A DNA stretch of 64,000 nucleotides from Vigna angularis (lineage: Eukaryota; Streptophyta; Magnoliopsida; Fabales; Fabaceae): positions 47,552,131 through 47,616,130 of the forward strand of contig NC_068971.1 of the NCBI RefSeq assembly GCF_016808095.1. Direction: 5' to 3'. Positions 24,501 to 36,676 of the stretch are shown piece after piece (position 1 is the first letter of the stretch; every line of letters starts with the position of its first letter). The notes under the pieces were generated by a model, which was not told where the DNA came from, made no database searches, and saw only the letters and a list, made by a program, of their open reading frames with translations. Position numbers and translations under genes: made by a program.

Positions 24501-27500
24501 GCTCTTCAATGATTGCAAGAAAAACTTCTTCAAATTCACCAGCAGCAGCATGGACTTTCCTTGCGAAACTGGCTACAGCTTCGGCCCAATCAATGTCTCC
24601 ACCAAAACTTAACCCATCTCCAAGAACAACTATATTCCCTTCATCGTCCTCCTCATGCTCAGGACACTTGCACATAAGCTCATGCAGAAATGCACCAGCA
24701 GCCTTTCTATTTGTAGCATCGGAAAAATCAAACATCGCACCAAGCAAAAGCAGCTGCCGAGTCGCAAACCGATGGTTTGATCCTGAAAATAGTCGATTAG
24801 TCCACTTAAGTATATATAAACGGTTTTGGCGTGTATCACCGTCATCCATATAAACATATGCTCACCGGCATTTGCATGAGCTCTGATCAATTCAATATAT
24901 TCATTAACTGTTGCTGGAAGAATTTTTTCTAGAAGGTCATTTTTATCTGATGCTTCTGCCGCATATACTTCTGCTTCAGTGCCCATTGTTGCTGCAGCAT
25001 CAGAACCTTTTGCCTGTTGGGGTAAAATTATAATCCTTAGTGGTATAAAAAGAAAGAACGAAACCCTAATAATTGCAAATTAGTTTCCAAGAGGTAAAAT
25101 ATAAACGCATGATGAAATTAGTAGATCACAATTTTGACAAGAAAAGCATTCTTGTTTGATAATTTCTTAATAGCATATTCTTCCTACCAGTAAGTATGCA
25201 TAAATGTGCTGGCAGAGTTCTAAATGTAGAGACCTTTATTCATACTAGATATGGAAACTTGATCCTTTTCTCTTTTGAGAAATAAGAAACACTGCCTGAA
25301 ATTCACGGAAAGCATACCCTGATACGGACTGATAAAGATCTTGAGGAGGTGGAAATATACACATTGATAGGCAAACAAATAATCCAGATAAACTGTATTT
25401 TGCAGAAATTATTAACGCTAGCCTACGTTGCTTAGTACTGGTAACATAATAGCGTTAATTTGAACATCTTATGTCCATTTTGTTCTAATTCTTGCATTCA
25501 TTCAGACACTATTCCATAGTGAACAAAGTGAGAAAAAACAGGATACACTCTTTTTCCGGGGTTGCACTTTTAGAGATAAATAAATATGAAAATAGGATTC
25601 TACTCACGTGCGCTTCTGACTGTAAATGCTTGCAAACAGTCCTCCAATAAAGAGCAGCCTCTGCTTCCATCAGCTGAATGCATGGTGGGCAATCAATCGT
25701 ATCTCCTACAATTAAAATGGAAAACAACAAATTATGACACAATCAGTTTATCATTAAAGAAACCAATTTTGTGGAGGGAATAAAACAGTTGAAGTTGTTA
25801 AACTAAGACTGAAGGAACACAGTGACTAAGTAAAATCCTAGAAATCTTTTTGTTTGCTTTTTAAGCTCGTTCTTGAGAAATATTAAGTAGTCGAATATAC
25901 AAAATTAGTTAAATGTCTCACATCATACAAACATATATCATTAATAATGTTAATTTTCATCATTCTATTCGTCATTTTACATTTATAAAATCAACCTTTT
26001 TGTTTATTTTTTTAACTTAATCCTCATTTGGATCTCTGTTTGGATGTAATTGAATATTAGTTACTGTGATATAATTATATTACTAATTTCCGTTATTTCG
26101 TCTAATAATTAAACAAGAAACACTTGCGTAAAGCGAAACAATATTGAAATCTAAAGAAGTGTAGACAGTGGATCAAATTTGGGACTTCCAAACGCTGCTT
26201 GCATCGGAGTATATGCGTCCATCATTGGATGATGCGCGCCAAGCACCGGTTCGACAAGGAGCTGGTTTCTTCCGTCTAAGTGCATGCACCCAGGGTGTAA
26301 CATGTGGCATTGGGCGCTTCTTTTGCTAGCATGGCACCTTTGGCTTATTTATCCTTATTTCTCCATAAGAAAAGCGGTCTTTTTGTTTTTTTCTGGAAGT
26401 GTGGAACAAGTTTTGAAGGTTTTTTGGGCCGTTAGGTTTCCTTGGAGAACTCCTCCTTGGATGTCCATCTTTTTCCACAATTCATCTTTTCTTTTTTGGT
26501 AACAATGGAGACCTAAACTCATAACTAAACTCTCATATAAATGGTATGCATGTATTTCCATTCAATGTTAGAACGTTGTTTCTATGTTTAACATTTGTTG
26601 TGGCTTGATCATTGCTCGATATTTAATCATTGGAAATAGTAAAATGTTTTTTTTAATCTAGAATCAAAGCAAAATATGTAATAAAGCTTGTATGTAGGTT
26701 TCACTAATTGGTTGTCTTAAATCATTGTTGTTGTGAAGACAAGTTTGTTTACTAAGTGTTGAAGAAATTAATTTTGAATAAGGAAACCTATGTATATTCT
26801 CCTAACCTAAGGAATTAGAATTTGAGCAAACTTGTGAATTTACTTTAACCCAATATTGGAATGAAGTTGAGTAACATGATAATAGGATTATGTGAAATCT
26901 AAACCTAACTCTAACCTATCATATTATTTTCAATCTATTATATCTTCTAAGTGTTTGATAAAGTTCCAAAATAAGTTTTATTTATTTTTGGATACTTTTA
27001 ATTCATTAAACATCAATCTAATTCATATAAGTATTCTTTTATCTAAATTAATTATCGATTCTAATCATTGTCGTATATTAGTAAGTCCTTTAGGAGTTTA
27101 GGAAAAGGATAATTACTTACTGTTTGCTATCATACGATTGATCCTTACCATTGAACAAAACATGCTAACAATCATCAACATTTACCAACACTCAAACGTA
27201 AAACAAATAGGAAACCGTTCAAACTGCAAACGCATACTAACCTTCAGTGCTGTCACCAGTTGACGATATGTACTGCTGGATACTTGCCCCATTTTGTAGT
27301 TTTACTAAACCAGCTTTAAGAAGTTCCTCCATCACAGACTCACTAACAGATTCATAGGTTTCAACATCAAGATACTTCAAAAGTTCTACAGGATCACCAT
27401 TACAAGACTTCGTAAGCCATTCATCTTTCAATAGTTTAAAACATTCCTTTGAGACAGCAAGAGATCGATCAGCAAGTCCTCTCCGAAGAATTAATGTCCT

Positions 27501-28953
27501 GAGTTTAATGCTACAGAAACAGGCAACGAAAGGGGAAAATATTAGCAAGGGTGTTTCAGAAAATTGCAAGTAGAAAAATGATAAAAGAAACATACGGACA
27601 ACTTACCTTAAGCTTTGAAGAGGAAATTTATTAGCTAGAACACAGTATGCTGCTTTGCGTACAGATTCACTCACATCCAAGGTACAGTCGATGATAACTT
27701 GAGAAGTTGCAGTAGAAGGTGGCAAAGATAACACAATCATCTTCCGAACATCCTGCACACCATTACAAAATTAATAATGGAAGCAATGCGTCTCTGCATA
27801 CACACACCAGCCATCCTAAATGTTTAGTACAGATATTTTTCACTAAAACAACATGATTTTAGTCAAAATCATAAGATATATATCTCTGTAGTCAAATCAA
27901 TGAAGTAATAGAAAAATAAAAAATTTAGTGTACCCAAATAACCGTAAGGTGCAGGCTCTGAGATAATGGTATGGCCGTAGAGCAGTTACAGTATAATGCA
28001 AAGCCATGATAATTAATGACAACAGAATGTGACGCTTTTGTCTATAACCCTCAATAGAAATCGCACCTAATATACTATAAACCTACTAAAATCCTGAACA
28101 CGAAACCACACAATTGATCCAGACCAATGTATGAAACAAAAAGAAATGGACGTGATCTGATTGTAACACTCACTGCATTCTGTTCCAAAGGGAGCACCTC
28201 GAGGTACAAATCAAGGATGTCACTGTTCACAGAGTCGTTCACAAAACGTGAAAGCGCTCTAACCGCAAAAGTACGCACCACAGGGATCTTGTCTCGTACC
28301 CTCACCATCATCCACTCAATCACCTCATCCCATATCTCATTGCTCACTTCTGCGTCGTCTGGAAGCCGCAATATTATCTAAAATTCAACAAATCCGAGAT
28401 ATTAGCTCTAATTTTAACAATCTTCCGTGCAATCAGAAACCTTGAAATTGTAAGCATTTTTCACCTCAGTATCAGACTTCATAAAACTATCCCTTCAGTG
28501 ACTGATATAAATAAAATTCAGGAATGTGCAGAAAACTCAGAGATTAAATAGTGCTTGGAAATTGTGAGAATCAGTTACCTCGGAGACGATCTGGCACGCT
28601 CGGAATCTGGCTGTTTTGTTGGATGCCGTAGCGGCAGCTAGGAGGAACTTGAGGAAGCAATCGAGGAACTCGTCGGAGGCGGAGGCAGCGAGGGCAGAGA
28701 CGAAGGAGACGACGCGTTCAACAGAGGCAAGGCGCCTCTGGAAATCAAAGAGAGGAGTTAGGGTTCTGGAGAAGGCGGAAAAGAAGACCGAAGAAGAGGA
28801 TTTGGCTCGGAGGAGTGACAGTTCCTTGAGCTTTCGGTTGTGGGTGGCGTATGATGTTCGAGCCTCATCGAGAATGGCCGCAATTTTCAGCATCAATCGC
28901 TTCGCTTCCTCTGTGCCGTTCTCCTCCATGACTTTCTCCTCTCTAACGGCCAT
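21591..28953 (-). CDS. CAPG: Condensin I complex subunit CAP-G (Cnd3), complete, 12 exons
   Basis: CAP-G is the HEAT-repeat subunit that binds the kleisin CAP-H and DNA in condensin I, the ATP-driven ring that compacts chromosomes in mitosis. Exons in coding order: 28953-28579, 28377-28174, 27752-27607, 27510-27242, 25705-25608, 25013-24866, 24782-24343, 23862-23348, 23259-23172, 23081-22803, 22387-22126, 21904-21591. All junctions are GT-AG and phases agree. The product is 1045 residues, about the family's length. Visible features are an Arg/Lys-rich start, helical HEAT-type segments throughout (e.g. DKIPVVRTFAVRALSRF at about residues 152-168, a canonical HEAT unit), the Cnd3 C-terminal region around residues 560-860, then a basic patch RSRRRVRIEEESSDEE and an acidic tail EEDSDVTSDDSDASD. 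A second Met at codon 9 (MEENGTEEAK) is an alternative start. Intron 4 (25706-27241) holds foreign GC-rich sequence. The exon 9 donor (CTTTCT/GTGTAT) is weak. Confidence 0.95.
26150..26510. repeat. GC-richer foreign segment inside CAP-G intron 4
   Basis: Within the 1.5-kb AT-rich intron 4 of CAP-G lies a segment of clearly different composition, with phrases such as GATGCGCGCCAAGCACCGG and CCCAGGGTGTAACATGTGGC. It resembles the GCGCC-rich internal parts of the retroelement remnants at 1.6 and 3.4 kb. It contains no CAP-G coding sequence: the exons on either side join in phase without it. No clear termini are visible. Confidence 0.45.
28942..28952 (+). promoter_or_regulatory. MSA-type motif (TCTAACGGCCA) overlapping the CAP-G start codon
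   Basis: The eleven bases match exactly the mitosis-specific activator consensus YCYAACGGYYA, bound by three-repeat MYB factors in G2/M-phase plant genes. The motif works in either orientation, usually close to the transcription start. Here it spans codons 1-4 of CAP-G, so it is also coding sequence. A role in timing CAP-G expression is plausible for a mitotic gene but is inference. Confidence 0.45.
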
Positions 28954-31600
28954 GGCGAATACGAATGTGAAATTCGTGTGTTGATGAATTCTGAACTGAA
29001 TCTCAATCCTCGCTTTTGTTTTTGAATTTGAGCGGGAGTTAGAGTTCAGTTGTTTTTGGGCCTAAATCAACATGGGCCTGACAGCAGAAATGGTCCTTTT
29101 GTTAAAGTTAGTTTTACAATTACTTCCTTCATAATCAGATAACTATTTTCCCTCCCTTTACACACACTTATCTTTGCTCAAAACTTCTAGAAGTATAAAT
29201 ATAAACAATATATATACAAAAAGCATAAAGATTTTTGTATTTTTGTAGACCTTCCTTCCATGGAAAATTTTCGTGTAAGTTAAAATCGTTTACTTTTATG
29301 ATCAAGGAGAATTCAATGATGACAGATCTTAAATTTATACCATTTTTAGCTGACATTGACCCAAGTGCTAAAATTTATGAACATATCAATTCATTTCGCA
29401 TATATATTCATACTCGAAGTCTCTGTATCATTTATTGAGTGATTGCTAAGGATAACGTTGACAATATATTCTCAAACAAAACTTGTATGTATGCCTTTCA
29501 TTATATTAAACTTATTTGTTTTTTAACAGGCTAAATACAATAACGTTTTTTCACTCCATATCAATTTATCATACATTAATCCCAATTATCTAAGAATTAG
29601 AAAAGTTTCTAAATCGTCCCTTGGTATTGGTAACTATAGACCTCTTAAGATTTGAACTAAGTGTAAAATATTTAAAATTAACGACGATATACCGTCAATG
29701 ATTTAATTATTTAAAATGTACAAGATGATATTAACCATGTAGATATGATCCGACCAGGTTGTTCACAGTTGACAAACTCACTTACCATTTTCTTTTATTA
29801 TTCACATCAAAAAGTGACGCCGTTCAAGGAGAAAGTATGCTTTGAAGATGTGCTTTATCCAAATAAAGTGACGCCGTTGAAGGAGAAAGTATGATTTGTA
29901 GATGTGCTTTATCTAAATTGGATTTTTTTTATGGTTCAATTATTATGGATATAAAAACACCTGTGTATATATGTATTTACGGAAAAGAAAAATTGTAGTA
30001 AATAATTAATATAAGAATATTTATTATTCATTAATAATAAATATTTTAATATTTATTTATAAATATATCAAATGTAAATATCATACTATTTAAGAAAATT
30101 ATTATTTACAAAAAATTAAAATTAATTTATATTTTTTAGATTAAATTTTATAAAAATTAAAATATAATTTATATTTAATTTAATTTATATTTTATTTAAA
30201 TTTTATTTTAAAAATTATAAAATATATATTATTAAATATCCACAAATATATATAAATTTTAAAAAATTTACTAATATTTTTTAAACCAATATCCAATCAA
30301 TACCAAAACAAATAATAAATAAACAATACCCGTTATTATCCTATTCATGATCCACGTGTCACTCTTAAATTTTAGTTTCAATTGGCTATAGATATCGGAT
30401 AACATTTTCGGTAGGAGAATATGTTACGTGGAATCTTGGCTTATCAGAATCTGGTTAGCAATATCTAGATGCAGAGAAATTGTATTCTACTCAGATTATT
30501 CTTTTTAGTTATTTTTGTTATCAGTATTAAAAATACAATAATGTTAATATATTACAAAAATCTTTAATATATTTTAAAATATAAGTATTTATCGGCGTAT
30601 TTTAAAAATACAACGAAAAATCAACACAAAATCCAAATTTGGTTTAGTCTTGGTAAAAATATTGATTTTTTCTTTTTTCAAGTTTAATCAATTTAGTAAG
30701 TCTAGTCAATACTTGAGTTTGCTTTCTTCGAACAATACTAAGACTAACTTGTTTTGAGTTTAATAATTTTTACAATAAATTTAAAAAATAATGAAAGTAT
30801 GAACAAGAAATAAATTTTAAAAAATATGATTTAGAATAAAAAAAAAGAACATTATCCAACATAGTAGATAATAGATGGACACAAGAACAAAAGCTGGCAC
30901 ATAATTTCGAACTCCAATAACAAGAGGTGAAGCCACTATGATCTGCTGCATATAATTTTGCCCTCTCGTCGCCTCCAACTTCTCCAGTTTTTTCTTTTTT
31001 TTTTTTGTCATCAACAATGATAAGAACAAAGCCATTTGGTGCTTTCAATGCTTTCGGCATATTCATCGATCTAGTAATTCCAGAGATTCTATTTCCCAAA
31101 ATGAAAACCAACCTAAGTTCTTTAATTTTCTGCAGTGACAAACATCAGTAAAGACAACAAACAATTAATGATGTCGCTCTACCATGTTCAAAGCGTCATT
31201 CTCAATGTTGACTTAGCCAATAATAACAACAATATAACCCTATAGAAAAATATGAGGCCAACTATTATACGCTAACTGATTTTTCTTTTGCGTACACAAT
31301 ACATTTTTTATTTCACAACATTGGTATTCGATTAAAATCTCACCAATATACTTAAACAAAATTTGTCTCTAGAAACAACTGTCTCTGATCATGAGACTAA
31401 TGGATGAACATGTAACCGATAGAGTAATTGAATTTGATTTTTATAAAATAAAAGTCTTCTTACATATATCCACTGCTTAAAAAAATTAAAACAATTAAAA
31501 ATATGTTTAAACAAAGTTTGCATGACATTTTTACAAAGAATATTTTTTAAAAAACTAAAAGTTATAATTAAAAAAACTCTTGTTGTTTTGATGGGGTGTG
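28954..31600. other. Intergenic stretch upstream of CAP-G
   Basis: The first 100 bases should contain the CAP-G 5' untranslated region and core promoter (minus strand); a CTCCCGCTC stretch near 29030 is GC-rich but not a full E2F site. Further on there is a tandem pair of about 53 bp at 29812-29864 and 29866-29917 (both AAGTGACGCCGTT..). An extremely AT-rich tract at 29990-30340 resembles 39650-40090. No exons were recognised. Confidence 0.5.
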
Positions 31601-31619
31601 GTGTCCCTTAAAACATTTT

Positions 31620-32190
31620 TAGATGTCTCAATACCGGACGGTTCTTAATGATGTCTCAAGACCGGACGGTTCTTAATGATTGGACGGACCTTAAAGATCG
31701 AACGAACTGGTTTCCTTCTTCCAAGTGGTTCATTCTTTCTCCTCCTTCTCCCAGTCGAGCACCTGTCAGAGGCACTCTGACGCTCAAATTAGTAAAAATG
31801 ACCGAACTGTTATCACTATAAGTAATGCATGTGGTGTGCAGCGTGTGCAATCTGGCACGAAGTCCTGATACCTTTATTTATACTAGTTGTAATGGTCTTA
31901 TGGACTTTTATCTTTCACTGGCCTAATAACGACCCAATGACACCTTAACCTGCATTAGGATGTTAATTATTTATCACTATTTATAATCTAACCATGCGGT
32001 CGGTCGACCAATATGGGTGGTCGACTTGGTGGCTGGTTGGAGGAGATAGTCGGTCGGCCTATATAGAGTCATTCGGTTCACGAGGTCAGGAGGACCATAC
32101 GGTACATACGGTCAACTTGGTGGTTTATCGATTGAGATGGTCGATCGGCCTATATAAAGTCGTTTGGTTCACGGGGTCGGGAGAGTCATA
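31620..32190 (-). mobile_element. Gypsy-type LTR remnant, minus strand
   Basis: Read on the minus strand, TATAAATA (31875-31882) is followed about 80 bp on by TTGAGCGTCAGAGTGCC, the same layout as in the LTR remnant at 18870-19400. The minus-strand 5' part holds a tandem pair of about 100 bp, with copies near 32050-32105 and 32145-32200 sharing TCGGCCTATATARAGTC. The 3' part holds two copies of ACCGGACGGTTCTTAATGAT, near 31631 and 31660. No termini or target duplication are visible. Confidence 0.55.
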
Positions 32191-32219
32191 CGATACTCAA
32201 AATAATTTGTTTATAAGCT

Positions 32220-33228
32220 AATTTTAGTTTATTAAGAAAAATACTTTTCAGCATTTCTTTTTAAAAAGTTTGAAAAATGTTATTCAAACGTATGATTTTA
32301 GCAATGCCTTCGAGTTTGCTTTGTGGAAAAAAAGAAAACATAAACGATGAAAATATCAATGGAAGCATTGGACTATTAGTTAGCCAGCTGCTTTCCCTCA
32401 TAGTTTTAACGTAATTAAGGAATTATATTATGTTTGTCTTTCTCATCCTTTCATCATCACTTTCGTCATCAATCTATAGAAAAATATTAACTCATTTTTC
32501 TCTTAAAGAAAATCAATGTCTTTTTTATACGGTGTTCCTCAAAGAGAAGTTCACAATCATGTTGCATCTAACGTCTAACAGATTCTTACATTCTTCAGCG
32601 GCACACATTTTCTTTTTTTCACACAAAAAATGAATAAACGTACGATTCCGTCGTTAGTTTATTGGTGGTGGATCATATAATTTACTTAGATTCCAATGGT
32701 GGTTTAAATTTTTTTAAGATAGTTTTGAAAAAGAAGCAACTAATGGGCAAGTTCATGCAACTCTACTAATTGGTACCATAGTATATTCTTTTATTGATAA
32801 TGGATGATAATTAAGAAAACTATGTGATGTTAGGACTAGACGCAGCAAATGTATTTTTAAGTAATTTACGTTATTGTCAAATTAACAACAATAGCAACTC
32901 AATGGAAATTTATTCACATTAAGAGACAAACTATGATGAACAATTGTGTCCTTTGAAGATAACCAAATATCATTAAACGAGAGCCAATGTATGTTAGCAG
33001 GAGGTTTTACATATTTTAAGATTTGAAGAATATGAATAACCCGAAGTTGACAAAGAAAAATATTCTAAACAATTGTATATATGCAGCATTTTATCATTAA
33101 ATATAAGTCAGAAATATCTTGCCATATATTCAACACATAAATTGCTTTAGCTATTTAACTTCTAAAAATACTCAAGAGTTTTTCCTGAATAGTCTGAATT
33201 ATTTTTTCGGATTACATTGGTGATTCTA

Positions 33229-33290
<62 letters not shown>

Positions 33291-36200
33291 TCCTCTCTGG
33301 ATAAAATCAAAATTTGTTTGTAGTAACTGGTGACTATATTGCAAATTGATCCATATACAATTTTTTTTTATTTAAAATATGTGACGTTTACATCATATGC
33401 CACGAGAATACTCACAACCGTCAACTTGAATAAAAAAAAGTAAAAGGTCAATTTTCATCGCAAAAAATATATATACGTTACGTTTATTCCTTATATTATC
33501 CTCGGTTGACCCGAATCAATAATCATTAGCTTCTGTTACATAATAATCAGCCACTGATTAAGGACCTAATTGGTTTAACCGATTTCCAATTATATCTAGA
33601 AAAAAAACCGTATTTAATCTCGGAAAATATTGAAAAAAAAATCTGTTTCTAAAACAATAGTCAAGGTTTTTTATAAAAAAAAATGATAGACTGAGGTAAT
33701 TTTTAAAAATTCAGCTCTTGTTCACTCTCAATATTCAACCTTTGGTTCAAATAAGGAGTGATTGGTGTGAATAGATGTGCATTTGTGTAATTGAACAAAG
33801 AGAGGTGATGGAAGGATGATTGTTTGATTTTGTCACTCGGAGGGTGAGAAAAGAAGAGAAGGTCAGTTTCATGTATGACCGATAGGTGAAGATATAATAT
33901 CATTAATTATATCATGTACATATCAATAACTCACAAAATATTTGTGCATGGTCATTATGTATATATTTTTTGTTTTTTTATAATAATATTAAACTAATGA
34001 TTTTCCTTTGCTTATTTTCATCATGTCTATTTTTTAAAATGAATTTTCCTTTTTTTTCATGATTATTCACTTCCTCTCATTCTATCGCGTTATCCCAAGG
34101 AATAATTATAGAATCAAAATTGAATTTGCTTTCAGAGAATATAACGTAACCAAGTTTTTTTAGGAAAAAAAACTTCAATATTCTCATATTTTTTGAAGAA
34201 CTAAAAATGATGAAGATTCAAGTATGCAAAGTCATTTGTAGATGGTTAATCACATAACTCTAAAAGATACTATTTCATTGTTTTTGTTAAATGAACTAAA
34301 TATCTTTTTTTTCTTATCTTAAATTATTTTAAAAATATATATTTTATCCTTAAATTAAATATATATTTATTTAATCCGTAAATATCTTTTAAAATGCACA
34401 TAAAACTTTTATTTATCATGTATTAAACATTCCACATTTGTTAGAAATACACTACTTTCATAAAATATATAAATAAAACAAGCATAATCAAAATAGTTTA
34501 ATCCATTTTAAATATATTGTTACATGTTTCTATATGTTTATTAAAAAAATATAAAAATTAGCACTAGATATATTTTTTATCTAGAGAAAAATATGAATCA
34601 TTTTTATCTCAAGGAAAAAATAGAAATTCACATTTTTCATACAAATGGGGAAATTAATTTTTTTATTCCGTTGAGTCTTTCATTTTATTTTTATTAATCT
34701 TTAGATAATTCCAAAAAGAATCCTAAAATTTACATTACCACACTTCCTATCTTCTATTTTTTTTACTCGTGCAATAAAATATAAGAATCTATAAAAGCCT
34801 AAACGAATTATTGTTTTACAATCTAATTTTAAAGTATAAATATATAATCTGATTTACAGAGTTGTTGAATTTAACATATTCCAGTTTTGTTAAAATATAA
34901 GAATGTTTTTTTTATCTATAACATAGAAGAGTGTAGAACCAATAGTCAAGTCAACCCCTACTTCCTTTGTCCAAAATCTACCCCGGAAAAGAAAATAAAA
35001 AGTCATGGTTGTAGTCGTTGTACCTAATTAGGAGGGTTAAATTTGACTTATTCTCACAAAAAAAGAAAATTAGTTAATTACAAATAATTTATTTAATTAT
35101 TTAGCTATATCATTTTCACAAACTGTTTTAATTTTACATCAAACAATTTTCAATTTTATGCTTTAACTATTATATGGTGTTCATTTTGGTTTGAACCCTC
35201 GATTAATACTGTCCATATAATACATGTTATTTACTTTTTTTTCTTCAAAAAAAAAAACTGGTCGAGTTATGTTTCAACTAAAAAGCAAACACAATAATCT
35301 ACATTCTATAATGTTTTCTATTACTAAAAACTGATAAAGACGAGTATAAAAAAAAATATATATATATATAGACTAAAATACATAATTTTAAAAAATAAAA
35401 CAAAAAAATAGTATGCACTCATGCATAACAAACAATTAATTAAATTATTAATTATCATCTTTACCGTGTCTAGCTGAATTTTCTTAAAGTTAGATCCTAA
35501 CATACAACAGCATTAACAATATACTCTTGATAGTTTTAATAATATTTTATTATTATCTAAAATATATTTAAAATTGAAAGTCACGAGAAACATCATGTAA
35601 AAGTAGGAAGTTTAATAAGAACCAATAAAAATATATTTTAGAAAATACGATGACGTAACTCAAAATACTTTGAAAAGTGAACAAGAAATTAACAACACTC
35701 CATGAAGTGCATGACATACTTTGGCATGCGCGTACTATTTTCACGAAAGTGGAGACATACTTTAGCAACTTGACTGACACATTAAATAATCTTCTCAATT
35801 ACAGCAGCAGTTATAATTCATATTAGATAAGTTTTAAAATTTGTTTTTCTATCTCACCTTACATTTATATATTTAAGAAAATATTAATTTATTATGTATA
35901 GTTTGCTTTCTATTTGTCGAAAGAAGCTTCTATTGCCCTCTATTCATGTACTGATCTAATCTAAAAAAGAAAAATAGTGCTTGGTGTTGGTGGTGGGTAA
36001 TCTTTGTCCCACACTAAAATATTTGTGTATGGATGTAATTTGGTCAAATGTGATAGACATCTTTTATATACATTAACGAGCACACCTTAGAATGAAAAAA
36101 ATAAGCAAAATAAATATATTTGCATATTCTTTAATACATGTTGTGTTCAAAATTCTTTTACAGAATGAAATTTATTTTGATACATTGATTTTTAAATTTA

Positions 36201-36670
36201 AAAAATGAGTAGGTAGCCTTTTTAAAGTTCAAATAAAAAACATATTTAATTCATAATTTTAACACCAAACAAATATTTCAACATTCCCAAATAACTCCAT
36301 GTGACTTTTTGAAATAAAATGTAATAGTAAAATAATTTGTAGGAATGATCAAATCATTATCATAGAAAACATGTTACTGACAATATACCATGTGCAAGAA
36401 AGTAATCTTAAATATGTAAATCCAAATTCAATACAACTATGATATGTTCAACCTTTTTAATTATTTAAATTTAAGCTGTTTTTCAAAAGTTCTTAACTAG
36501 TTTTTTAACCTTGGACTTACTGTCACTAAGTAAATTCAAACCCTTTTTTAGAGTAATCATCAACCATAATTAAGGAAAAAAAACACGCCACATGAGGAAC
36601 ACTATATGTTCCATACATCAGGGTATCAACCAAAATATTCAACTGTTAAAATTAAGAAGAAATTATGCAT
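32220..36670. other. Gene-free AT-rich intergenic stretch
   Basis: Very AT-rich, with many homopolymer runs. Apart from the TA microsatellite at 33233-33287 I find no gene, RNA gene or transposon ends. Confidence 0.55.
33233..33287. repeat. (TA)n microsatellite, about 27 units
   Basis: An uninterrupted alternating T-A run of 55 bases. It creates a spurious minus-strand open frame of repeated Ile-Tyr. Confidence 0.97.
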
Positions 36671-36676
36671 ATGAAT

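Noticed and set aside
24485..24853. Plus-strand frames over 22.8-29.0 kb
   Set aside because: They are antisense shadows of CAP-G exons, whose minus-strand frame is supported by phase-consistent splicing and family match.
30770..31141. 123-codon minus-strand frame as a gene
   Set aside because: Although somewhat gene-like at the start (SLQKIKELRLVFILGNRISG), it passes through a Lys run from an A tract and has no recognisable family or splice structure.
33162..33344. Minus-strand frame with an Ile-Tyr run
   Set aside because: It is translated from the TA microsatellite.
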